Positions 1 to 12,700 of a stretch of 64,000 nucleotides of DNA are shown here, in pieces. The translations under genes and the position numbers were made by a program. This DNA comes from Lepas anatifera. Lineage: Eukaryota; Arthropoda; Thecostraca; Lepadidae. A model generated the notes under the pieces. It saw only the letters and a list, made by a program, of their open reading frames with translations. It was not told where the DNA came from and made no database searches. Position 1 is the stretch's first letter, and the number at the start of each line of letters is the position of its first letter. The DNA lies in assembly GCA_034440635.1 (NCBI GenBank), contig JAOTON010001929.1:1129001-1193000 (forward strand). Direction: 5' to 3'.

Positions 1-37
1 GTACCGCTTAGTAATGATTGCATATGCTTTATTTCAG

Positions 38-780
38 ACAATTCCAAGAAAAGAAATCGTATTGAACTTTGAAAACCCCGACAAAGTCGCTACCAGACTG
101 AGCGGCTTCAAGCGGCGACCATGTCAAGCTGCGTGTCTGATCGACCCATCTTGTCGAGTCTCATACAGCCTCGGAGACACATGCATCTTGTTCACATTGC
201 CTCTGAGCGAGCTGATTCTGATATCATCGCTGACCGATTCCGTATCAGTGGTGCTAAGCCGTCAGCCGCGCTGTGACGGCTTCCTCTGTGATGACCTCTC
301 CTGTGTCAACAAGACCACGGCGCGTTGCGACCGAGAGAACGACTGTAAAGATTTGTCCGACGAGCTTTACTGTCCGGTACCGGTGGACGTCAGACTGGTG
401 GACGGAGCAGACGCCAGCGTTGGCCGGCTGGAGGCGCGTGTAAACGGCCGCTGGGGCGCTGTCTGCCACGACCTCTTCAAGGTCACCGAGGGCACCGTGG
501 TATGTCGTCAGCTAGGATTCCAGCGACTGAAGCGCTTCCTGGTTGGCGGCCGCGGTTCCCCCGTTAGGGAGGACCAGTACTACTCCGTGTCACTCTCGAA
601 ATGTGACGGAAACGCAACGTCATTCGGCCAGTGTTTGCTTGTGCAAGAACAAGGCCGATGCATCCAAGGAGAGCATATCACACTGGAGTGTACAAATGCT
701 ACCGGAAGTTGTACATTTTTCCGAAACTCCATTGAATGTTCTGATTTCTCCAGATGCCTGGCTGACTCAGCGATTTGCAA
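38..780 (+). CDS. Protease exon A: PAN-like region, LDLa-1, SRCR-1, start of LDLa-2
   Basis: Opens after a pyrimidine-rich acceptor (ttatttcag, ending at 37) and closes before donor gtaagc at 781, leaving two bases (aa) of a split Asn codon. It encodes a four-Cys PAN/apple-like stretch, a full LDLa with the calcium-binding tail DCKDLSDELYC, and a complete SRCR domain (WGAVCHD, VVCRQLGF). The last 25 residues begin a second LDLa that finishes in the next exon. N-glycosylation motifs NKT, NAT occur. The ATG at 14 lies in the intron and is not a start. Confidence 0.85.
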
Positions 781-3700
781 GTAAGCACTTTTTCACCTGT
801 GTTTAAAATATCGTTAACTCTGATAAATCAACAGGAACCTCCTTCAAAAGAGAACACATAGGTCTTGATTCTTAGCAAAAATTGTTCATCTCGGCGAAAA
901 AATTGTCTTGAAGCTTTACTGTATGGAATTTGATAACTTAAACAAACCTTCAATAATGGTAGAGTAAGTAAAATTGTACCAATTATATAGTAACTTTTTG
1001 CCTAAGTGAAATAGTCATTGACTCTCACCTCTGACCACACCTATCAGAATTTCTAACGTGTTATAACAAGTTACGGAGGCTGCAGCAAAAATTATGGTTT
1101 CGTTTGCATAAAACAAATATTTTTCATTAAAAAAATATGTGCTTTATGAGCAGGTGAATTTAACCTCACAGCTGTCGGTCTTCTGGCCCGTTTCTGTCAG
1201 AAGTTGGTGGTTGGTGGGGAGTAGGTGGATTCCCCTCCCACCCTCTCAAAGTCTCCCCACTGGCCCAATAAAAAATCGAAGTGGGATTGCCTTTTCCTCT
1301 GCTAAACTTCAATAAAAAGATTTTTTTAACTAAAGACATTTTTTATAAGAAGACATTTTTATAACTTAGGGAAGGGCGTGGAAATTTCACAATTGTTAAC
1401 ACTTTTTTAGGATCTGCATGAATCTTACCAATGTTTTTTTAAGGTTTATAAACTAGTACGTATTGAGAGATGATTGATACCAACTGGGTATCTCTTGCAG
1501 TTCAGTGAACAAATAACAGTGGTTTCAAGGTCCAGAACGGAACAGTGAAGTTTAGTCATATAGAACATATATATTTAAAAAAACGTTCGGTTGCAAGGAT
1601 CAGTAAGAGTAAGATACTTAGCGACATCTCTGACCTCGAGACAAATGATATAACGCGAAACCTCCTCCAAAGCGTATGTGTGTTTGGTAGCGTGGAGTGA
1701 CACTGTGGTAACAGTGTATACATACTCAGTGCTGGGAGTGACACTGTGGTGACTGTGTATATTTACTCGGTAGCGGGGAGTGACACTGTGGTAACAGTGT
1801 ATACATACTCAGTAGCTGGGAGTGACACTGTGGTGACTGTGTATATTTACTCGGTAGCTGGGAGTGACACTGTGGTGACTGTGTATACATACTCAGTAGC
1901 TGGGAGTGACACTGTGGTGACTGTGTATATTTACTCGGTAGCTGGGAGTGACACTGTGGTGACTGTGTATACATACTCAGTGCTGGGAGTGACACTGTGG
2001 TGACTGTGTATATTTACTCGGTAGCGGGGAGTGACACTGTGGTAACAGTGTATACATACTCAGTAGCTGGGAGTGACACTGTGGTGACTGTGTATATTTA
2101 CTCGGTAGCGGGGATTGACACTGTGGTAACAGTGTATACATAATCAGTAGCTGGGAGTGACACTGTGGTGACTGTGTATATTTACTCGGTAGCTGGGAGT
2201 GACACTGTGGTGACTGTGTATATTTACTCGGTAGCTGGGAGTGACACTGTGGTGACTGTGTATCTTTACTCGGTAGCGGGGAGTGACACTGTGGTAACAG
2301 TGTATACATACTCAGTAGCTGGGAGTGACACTGTGGTGACTGTGTATATTTACTCGGTAGCTGGGTAGTGACACTGTGGTGACTGTGTATACATACTCAG
2401 TGCTGGGAGTGACACTGTGGTGACTGTGTATATTTACTCGGTAGCGGGGAGTGACACTGTGGTAACAGTGTATACATACTCAGTAGCTGGGAGTGACACT
2501 GTGGTGACTGTGTATATTTACTCGGTAGCGGGAGAGTGACACTGTGGTAACAGTGTATACATACTCAGTAGCTGGGAGTGACACTGTGGTGACTGTGTAT
2601 ATTTACTCGGTAGCGGGGATTGACACTGTGGTAACAGTGTATACATACTCAGTAGCTGGGAGTGACACTGTGGTGACTGTGTATTTTTACTCGGTAGCGG
2701 GGATTGACACTGTGGTAACAGTGTATATTTACTCAGTAGTGGGGAGTGACACTGTGATGACAGTGTACATTTACTCGGTAGCGGCAAAATGGACTGCAAG
2801 GACGGCAGTGACGAGTCCGCAGACTTCTGTCCGGACACGCGGTTCATGATGACGACGGGACCGCCACCCCAGCTGGTTATCGGCAAGAAGCCCGGATTCT
2901 TCAGCGTCAACATCAGCTCCAAGTACATCAGTGACGACGCTGCCAATGTGAGTAGTGGGAGAGCAGTGTGCACGTGCTCAAGTAGTGGACAGGGTGGAGG
3001 TAAGACGATGGTTTGGCGTGCCTTCGAAACGAAAGTCTTCACTGCAGAGTATAATAGAAATTTTGGAGCTCATCGACGCACCAACTGCCAGGGTCATATG
3101 GCGTCGCCAACTCTTTCACTATCGGAAGGGCTTCTTAAGAGCCATGGCTCATTGCTCAGGAAAGCCGCCGGGCCTTGAACCTGGGTCGGCTGGGTGAAAG
3201 TCGGCTGCGCTGGCCACTCAACTTCCACTGCAGAGAGGCCTTCTAACAAGTTGTGAGCTGCCCTGTTTCCGTCTGCGGCATCTGAGTCAGTGCCGTGCTG
3301 CATGTTGAAGTACCTGTGTACCTGTTATGTTGCAGCAACTGTGATATAGTACCTGTTGTGTGGCCGTGCCTGTGATACAGTACCTGTCATGTTGCAGTAC
3401 CTGTGTACCTGTCATGTTCCAGTACCTGTGTACCTGTTATGCTACAGTACCTGTGTACCTGTTATGTAGCAGTACCTGTGTACCTTTTATGTTGCAGCAC
3501 CTGTGTACCTGTTATGTTTCAGTACCTGTGTACCTTTTATGTAGCAGTACCTGTGTACATTTTATGTTGCAGTACATGTGTACCTGTGATATGTTGCAGT
3601 ACCTATGTACCTGTTATGTTTCAGTACCTGTGTACCTGTTATGTTGCAGCACCTGTGTACCTTTCATGTTGCAGTACCTGTGTACCTGTGATACAGTACC

Positions 3701-6700
3701 TGATATGTTGCAGTACCTGTGTACCTGTTAGGTTGCAGTACCTGTGTACCTGTGATGTTGCAGTACCTGTGTACCTGTTATGTTGCAGTACCTGTGTACC
3801 TGTTTTGTTGCAGTACCTGTGTACCTGTTTTGTTGCAGTACCTGTGTACCTGTTTTGTTGCAGTACCTGTGTACCTGTTTTGTTGCAGTACCTGTGTACC
3901 TGTTTTGTTGCAGTACCTGTGTACTTGTGATGTTGCAGTACATGTGTACCTGTTAGGTTGCAGTACCTGTGTACTTGTGATGCTGCAGTACCTGTGTACC
4001 TGTTTTTTTGCAGTACCTGTGTACTTGTGATGTTGCAGTACCTGTGTACCTGTTAGGTTGCAGTACCTGTGTACCTGTTTTGTTGCAGTACCTGTGTACC
4101 TGTTTTGTTTCAGTACCTGTGTACCTTTTTTGTTGCAGTACCTGTGTACCTGTTTTGTTTCAGTACCTGTGTACCTGTTTGCTGCAGAACCTGTGTACCT
4201 GTTATGTTGTAGTACCTGTGTACCTGTTTTGTTTCAGTACCTGTGTACCTGTTTGCTGCAGAACCTGTGTACCTGTTTTGGTTCAGTACCTGTGTACCTG
4301 TTTGCTGCAGAACCTGTGTACCTGTTATGTTGTAGTACCTGTGTACCTGTTTTGCTGCAGTACCTGTGTACCTGTTGTGTTGCAGTACCTGTGTACTTGT
4401 TATGTTGCAGTACCTGTGTACCTGTTATGTTGTAGTACCTGTGTACCTGTTTTGCTGCAGTACCTGTGTACCTGTTGTGTTGCAGTACCTGTGTACCTGT
4501 TGTGTTGCAGTACCTGTGTACCTGTTATGTTGCAGTACCTGTGTACCTGTTATGTTGTAGTACCTGTGTACCTGTTTTGCTGCAGTACCTGTGTACCTGT
4601 TAGGTTGCAGTACCTGTGTACCTGTGATGTTGCAGTACCTGTGTACCTGTTATGTTGCAGTACCTGTGTACCTGTTTTGTTGCAGTACCTGTGTACCTGT
4701 TTTGTTGCAGTACCTGTGTACCTGTTTTGTTGCAGTACCTGTGTACCTGTTTTGTTGCAGTACCTGTGTACCTGTTTTGTTGCAGTACCTGTGTACTTGT
4801 GATGTTGCAGTACATGTGTACCTGTTAGGTTGCAGTACCTGTGTACTTGTGATGCTGCAGTACCTGTGTACCTGTTTTTTGCAGTACCTGTGTACTTGTG
4901 ATGTTGCAGTACCTGTGTACCTGTTAGGTTGCAGTACCTGTGTACCTGTTTTGTTGCAGTACCTGTGTACCTGTTTTGTTTCAGTACCTGTGTACCTTTT
5001 TTGTTGCAGTACCTGTGTACCTGTTTTGTTTCAGTACCTGTGTACCTGTTTGCTGCAGAACCTGTGTACCTGTTTTGGTTCAGTACCTGTGTACCTGTTT
5101 GCTGCAGAACCTGTGTACCTGTTATGTTGCAGTACCTGTGTACCTGTTTTGTTGCAGTACCTGTGCAGGCAGCTGGGCGGCGACGCCGAGTTCGCCGTGG
5201 CCTCCGAAGACGCCGCGCCGCTGCCCCTCTACAAGAAGACCGGCAGCATTTACTGCAGCGGCCAGGGTCTGAACCTCACCTGTCGCCTGGAGCACCGCTC
5301 GCCGGTGGGGGAGGAGCGTGCCCTGCGGCTGCAGTGTCTGCAGCAGCCGCCTCCACCCGTCCAGCTGCGGCTGGAGGCCTCCAGCTCTCCCGGCAGCGGC
5401 CTGCTGGAGCTGCAGCCACCGCTGGGACGCTGGGGACGCGTGTGCGCCCACTCCTTCAACGCTCGCCAGGCCAAGGTATGTACGCTGAAAATGCAGGCGT
5501 TACACTATTATCAGCTATGATCAGGTTTTGGAGTGCTGAGGCGAGGAGCATGATTTCAAGCTGGCAAGGTGTACACTGGCCTGTCGCCTCCAGTCCTGGA
5601 TGTAAAATACACTTAGATGAACTTAGATAATCTAAACTATATTAGCTTAGATATTAACTATTATATATTAGCTTAGATAAGCTATCTTAGCTTAGATAGT
5701 CTAAATTTATTTGACATCCAGGATTCTAGGAGGTAGGCCAGTATACACCATGTCAACTTATTAGCTGTCTACTTATATCAGCTGTTCTTTAATCCATTCC
5801 CGTCATGCATTGTACTGAATTAGTCACATCCAAACAATTCCTTTTATTCGCGGAGAAGTTCAGAATTGTCTGGCCATGTGACGGATAGAGCAGTTGACGT
5901 ACACACTGATATAGTATCGCAAATGAGATATCACAAGACCATTAATGATAGCTGGTATTAACCGGCTCGGCAAACAATGTCAACGGTGTGGCTCAGTCGA
6001 AAACAATGGCGTGGCTCAGTCCAAAAAGCAGGCCAGTGCATTTTTTTCGAGAGGTAATCTCTGTGGGATTCGTTGCTTAAATGATAATTCATGACTAAAC
6101 CGAGATTCCTCACGTTAGACTCCCTGATTATTGTACCTTGCACGGTTAGCGTGGTTTTAGGCAGGCTTTTTGGAATTTGGGGGTTCCTAATCTTAAGGAA
6201 CCTCTCATGCAACTATTCTCGTCTTGACGAGAACCTGTGTTTTTGCTGCGTTGTGTTTCATGTGATTTTGACTGAACCAATGATTTAAGGTCTGCAAAAC
6301 GGTTTCAATGTTGGTTATCAGATTGGCAAGTTGATCTTTTTCCCAGAAATGAGCATTTGGGTGTCATCTACGTATTGGATAATATGACCAACGCTTCCAA
6401 GATAGAGGCCTACATTATAGCAGATGTTTAACAGGAGGGGCCATGTTTCCTGATATACGCCAATAGGATTCGGAAGTCGTCCAAGGGTGCTGTGGAAAGA
6501 TGTTAGACGCTTGAAGCAAATTTTCTGGGTTCGAATCCCGCTTTGGTCTTTCATAGCAGCCCTTGCAACAGGCTGTTAGTAGGTGAAATAGCCAGTGGTT
6601 CGAGTGTCATAGACTCCCAAAAGTGTTTCTGCTCTGAGGATATATCCGCCAGCGTGTCATCGGCTTCTCCACCTACTGCGCAGCACCAGCCTGACAACCG

Positions 6701-9700
6701 TGACACCGTGAACCATGACCTAAGGCAACCGTGACGTCACAGGTGGCCTGTCGTCAGCTGGGCTTCAGTGGGCCGGCTGACTTTGAGGAGAGGCCCCGTA
6801 GCGGCGGCACAAACATCACGCTCCGGGCTATGGACTGTCAGGGAGAGGAAGAGGGAGTGGGGCAGTGTTTGCACCACCCGTGGACAGAGGACCCCAGTAT
6901 GCAGGTGAGGTTTGCACCATCCGTGGACAGAGGACCTCAGTATGCAGGTGAGGTTTGCACCACCCGTGGACAGAGGACACCAGTTTGCAGGTGAGGTTTG
7001 CACCCCCCGTGGACAGAGGACCCCAGTACGCAGGTGAGGTTTGCACCCCCCGTAGACAGAGGACCCCAGTATGAAGGTGAGGTGTGGGTCATGTCTCTAG
7101 ACCAGAGCTGTGCTGTTTCTACAGATATTAGCTGAGTTTCGATCAGGTAGGATACTCTGTTTTGATACGGTTTTTACATGCTTTACACACATAAGCATAT
7201 ACACTCATTGATATGACACTCAACATGTGGTTCTGAAACTGGGGCGCTGCCGCGACTTGACACAGGGTGGTAAAGTTCATCGACTTTATTTTATGTCGTA
7301 AGGAAAACCAGCACGTTTTTCACTATCGATCATTAATTGTTTCCACCCAGAACTAATCGCATAGCCCCTAAACACGAGAGCAACTAACATCAAGGCTGTT
7401 CTTCGACACCAGAGGACTTTCTATGATACCAGAGGTTTTTCTATGACATCAGAATGTTTTCTATGATACCAGAGGATTTCTGACAGTAGAGGTTTGTTCT
7501 ATGACATCAGAGGCTTTTCTATGACACCAGATGTTTTTATGTATGCTCCAGCCGATTGATAGCTCATCCCATGAGAGCGTCATATATTCTTAAGCCATAA
7601 AATCTGGACAGACATATAATGACTGTAAACACTTCGTAGAAATTGTTAAAAGGACATTTTACGGACAAAACAGGTCTGAACATCAGAGAGCCACGGTTCG
7701 TTTCCATGTTCAATCACTCAAAACTAGGATATCAATGTTTTCTTACCATCCTGGCAAGAGGCGGATTCAGGACATCATTCCGAGAAGGGGGGATAGGGGC
7801 TCGAGCCTTTCCCACTATTGCCTCTAAACAGCCTGAAGTATCGTGGAATTACAAGGCTAAGCTGAGCTGTTTGCCTGCGGCATGTAACGTTGTGAGAGCC
7901 ATGCCATTTGTTAACACTTACCACGTGACATGCATTCCTAGATTCAAAGGCATCCTGGCATGGTTTGAATCAAGGTCTATAGGTCAATAAGACCATTTAA
8001 TTTGAGCTTTAAAAGTGTGCGAAAATTTAGTACAGAGAACATGGGTGAAATTCAATGTACTAATAGTGATTTCTCGACACGCCCTACAAAACTGCTATAT
8101 CTTTTCAAGACCCACTATAAAAGTGGGAATCTCCCTTTAACACGCGCATTGACGGGGGTCTGAGCCACCTTCGCTTTGACGAGGGGGCGGGTACCCGCCC
8201 CCCTAAGATCTCGAGAACCACGGAAGATAGCGAAAAACGATAAACGGCGTTGGGTTGCCCATCCACTTCTCCATCGAAAATATTTGAACCATTTTTTTGT
8301 CAGGTCACATTTAAGGTCACAAGAGGTCAAAACATGCCGTAATAGGGATAACATGTAAATTAAGTTTTTCGGCCATTACATCTGAAAAAATAAAGATAGA
8401 GCAAAATGACTTAAACTATATGAATCCTCGCAGCAAGCCGAATCGAATGATATATAATTTGATCTTGCTAGTTCAAATCAAGGATTTGACCTGACCTGAG
8501 GTCAGGTCAGGGTCAAATTATATAAAATGCATATCATTAGAACCGCAAAGCCATGGCAAGTCTAATGCAGCTAAAACAAACGCTCTATCACTATCCGTTA
8601 CTGAGTTATACAGTAAAAAGCAATTTTCCCATGTATTTCCAATGGAGAGGTCATGCCTCGTACTTGACTTTAGGTCACCGATATCAAAAATACCGGAACA
8701 TATTTTAGAGAAGTTGGTGGACCCATTATGTGATATGAGTTTCAATCGGATAAGTTCACCCTGCTCTGACTTATACTATCTTAAACTTTTTTTGAGGTTA
8801 GGTCACTTGACCTGTACTGGTAACCTGACCTGAGATGACCTAACCTTAAAATTTTCACAGATGTTGTGAAAATGATGAGGAAAAGGGTATGCCAAGTACG
8901 GCGGCGCTACGCGCCGCCGTTTTTATGCTATCTTCAAAAATCCCGAGGGGGTAGGTACCCGCCCCCTCGTCAACGCGCGGGTTAAGGGAACTTTTAATAA
9001 TGCCGCCCGACTCAAATTAACTTTCAACAGTTTGGACAAAACTTGTGTGACGGGGAGCGCCGCCTGCCGACCGTGGCGGCGGCGGTCGGGTGCGCGCGAC
9101 GGTCGGCTGGCCGTCCGGCATCGGTCGGCGACGATTCGCGCCGATGGCGCGCGCCGTTCGGGCGATGCGCAGTGCCGCGTCCCGCTGGTGGTGGTTTGCA
9201 CACGTCTCCGCCGGTCGCCCATGTTGCGGGCGCAACACACAAGAAGGTATTGCACCGCTTTCGTAAGCTCAGACACACAAGCTACAGCAGTCCAAACCCC
9301 CGCCGGACAAGTCCAAGGGCTGGATTCGGTTTACAACGACCCACCCCTCCCGGCTGCTTGAGTCACCTTATAGGCTTTCGGGTTGACCTTGCCCTGCGGG
9401 TTAACCTGTCTCAAATCGGTGGGTTATTAGCTGCACTTATTTGTGTTCTGAACCTACTTTGACTGGCAGGCTTTCCCGCATAGGAGCGGTACCACGATCG
9501 TCTTAACTCTCACGACCCCGTTGTTACTTCTTAACCCTTGCCCCGGTGGCGGGTACGAGCCACCTTCGCCCTGGTGGGGGGCTAAAAAAGACCCCCCACG
9601 ATCTCAAAAACTAAGAGAGCTAGAAAAAAGCGCAAAACGGCAATCGAAAGCTCTTCGAAAATGATATCGAAAATACTTCGGTCATTTTTCTTGTCAGGTC

Positions 9701-12700
9701 AATATCAAGGTCACCAGAGGTCAAAATAGGTCAAAATCGCTAATATGAGGTGTACTAAGAAAACCTCCTATATCTCAGAAACTATGATAGCTAGAAACAT
9801 TTTTCTAACACCATTCGAAAGCTCTTGAGATGCGCTTTCATTACAGTGGCATTCATTTCGTGTCAGGTCAAAGCCTAGGGAGCTACAGGTCACTAAATAT
9901 TGGGCATATTCTTGGGAATGTCCATAGCCACCCATGCATAAGGGCGTTTACTTTTTCGCTAATAGCTTCCAAACCAAACAAGATACAGCCATAGTTTATG
10001 TACCATTGCAATCCTCTCGTCCATACAAATCGAATGATATATGATATTGCTATGCCAGGTCAAATTTAAGAATTTGACCTGACCCAGGTCAACAGTCTGA
10101 CCCAACTTGACCTGGTATAGTCATGATGTATATCATTTGACTTGCAGTGACTATACAAACACTTCGGTGACAAAATAAAGCTCTATCTTAGTTTATTCAA
10201 AATTTATAGAGGAAAACACCAAAAATGCTTATTTGACCTAAGGTGACCTTTTAAAGGTCACAAGTCAAAAATTTTTGTATCAGCTTCAGAAATGGGCTAA
10301 GAGCAAGTCGCAACCGATGTTTGAAGTTGATTCCATCCATACTTACTGAGAAAAGCTCATTTCGTGATTTTCCCCATGCATTGTCAATGGGGAGGTTATG
10401 CTCTGCACATGACCTTAGGTCACCAATATCAAAAATCCCGGAACAAATGTTGTAGCTCCTGGGGGCCCAAGATGTGGTATGAGTTTCAACTTGATCGATT
10501 AACCCTTCTTTTAGTTATGCCGTCCTAAGTATTTTTTGAGGTGAGGTTACTTCACCTGACCTGGTGACCTGACCTGATAAGACCTTGAGCCAAAATTTTC
10601 AGGAAAGATGTAAAAATGATGAAGGAACAGCTAGACCAAGTTTGGCGGCGCTGCGCGCCGCCGTTTTTTGGTCACTTTGGAAAAACCCGAGGGGGGTCTA
10701 AAACGACCCCCCACCCGGGCGAAGGTTAATCAAGATTACTCCTGTATCAGTTACGAGGTAATGGTGAAAATACCGTCGTTTACACCCTTTAGTTTCGCTC
10801 AATCGTCCCATTCCAGATGTTATCTGGATGAACATTTATATAATCCCTTTTGCAACATTAATGCTTAGATCCGGCTCTTTCACTAGCCCTGTCGAGCCTT
10901 AAAACTATTTCATTCATATGTCCATCCATGCTCTCAACTGCTTCATTCGCGCATCATGCACTCCTCCCCATCGTTGAAACTGTGAAAGCCCTAATTTGTT
11001 CCCCCTCGACACCATCTAAGCGTTCAATGTCGTTGTACCTTGGGTTCTTGGTATAATCAGGATGTCGATGTTCCCTTCATTCTGCAGGTTGACGATGCCT
11101 ACCGGTTGGACTTACAACATCAACCAAACTCGGGTACTGATAATGTTCCCTAAAAGTTTGGCACAACATAGAGAACATACTTTCCCCATGCTCTTGTTAT
11201 CAGTCTAGACTGGTCTGGCAAAAATGTAGGTTTTCTTACCTATTCTGTTCTTTCAACTTTGCTCTATTTGTGCACGCGTTACCCGAGTCAATGTCTCCAA
11301 CTCTCCCATACTTAAATTTCACTCGACCTTAAAACCTTGTATCCTCATCCTCTGGGCCCCCAAATTCATAAACCTCGTATCCTCATCCTCTGGGCCCCCA
11401 TTTGCTTTATCCTTATACCCCAGTATCCTCTGGCCCTTAAAATCCTCCCATCCTCACTTCCTATAACCTTAATTCCTTCTTACTTCCTGGGCCAACCCCT
11501 CTTCCTAATCCTCGTGCCCTCATATCCTCCGGCCCTTAAAATCCCCTTATCCTCTTTGTTCTCTTGACCCCGGGGCCCAACGTCCTTGGTCCTCTCACGA
11601 TATTAAATCCTCGGGCTCTTTTTTGTATCACTCGACCTGGTTCCCTCATAGGACCCTGGGCCCGTCCGCTGCCCAGAGACCTGCCTTCGTCGAGTGTACA
11701 GTACGTCACAATCCCTGTTTCACGGAAAATGGCTCTTAAGGGCTTATTGGGCTAACGAGACGACGGTCAGTCTCACCCTTTTCCACCCAGGAGAAGGAAA
11801 CGGCTTCTTTCAGTCGGTTAGACTACCGTCCAGCGCCTTGGAGTTGACAGGTGTCAATCATTATCGAAATTTCGTAGACAGTGGTTTTGAAGGGCTTCTT
11901 GGGCTATTGAGACCACGGTCAGTCTCACCCTTTTCCACCCAGGAGAAGGAAACGCCTTCTTTCAGCCGGTTAGGCTACTGTCCAGCGCCTTGGAGTTGAC
12001 AGGTGTCAATCATAATCGTAATTTCGTAGACAGTGGTTTTGAAGGGCTTCTTGGGCTATTGAGACCACGGTCAGTCTCACCCTTTTCCACCCAGGAGAAG
12101 GAAACGCCTTCTTTCAGCCGGTTAGGCTACTGTCTAGCGCCTTGGAGCTGACAAGTATCAATCGGAATCATCACTTCGTTGAGAGAATGGTAACTTGTGT
12201 TCTGGTCCCCTTGACCTACTTTAGATGCATCCCTCCTCGTCTGGCTGTGGAATTAGTTTCATCAACGACAACTACCTCTATTACGAAGCCACCTCACGAC
12301 CAGAAACTGCCCGCGAATCCCTGGAGGGAGCTCAGCTACATTTGACGGGATCCCTTCACTACGATGCTTTTTTCGCCTGTCTGTAGTCAAAGATTTCTGT
12401 GGCCGAGACTACTAATTGACAATTTTTGCTTATTTTCTCTCCTCTGCACATCAACTAAATCACACGCTCGTGATCAATTCAACCTTTTGTAACCAAAACT
12501 CTGACACTGCCTATTGGCCTAGACAGGAACGTCTCAGACACTGCCTGGCCCGCCCAACTATTGTTTGACTATATAGTTTACTGCTACTTTCCATTACGGG
12601 GTAATTTTCACCCTTCCCCTTTGTATTTACCTTCCGCGTTGGGGGTCGAACCCGATACAGATGTACCACCGGTTGCCACGGATCACTAGGATTAGTTCAG

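Noticed and set aside
1726..2849. Long repetitive frames on both strands (for example YSVAGSDTVVTVY and SPQCHSQLPSKYTQ)
   Set aside because: They are the 42-bp minisatellite translated; the period is a multiple of three so frames stay open. The array is intronic.
3360..5157. Cys/Val/Leu-rich frames of up to 309 codons
   Set aside because: Translation of the 25-bp array, open in every plus frame; only the last part from 5158 is exon. Kept as a finding about splicing, not as genes.
6450..6560. Possible tRNA gene around ggttcgaatccc at 6528
   Set aside because: A B-box-like motif is present, but no matching acceptor stem or A box could be found upstream; at best a SINE scrap.
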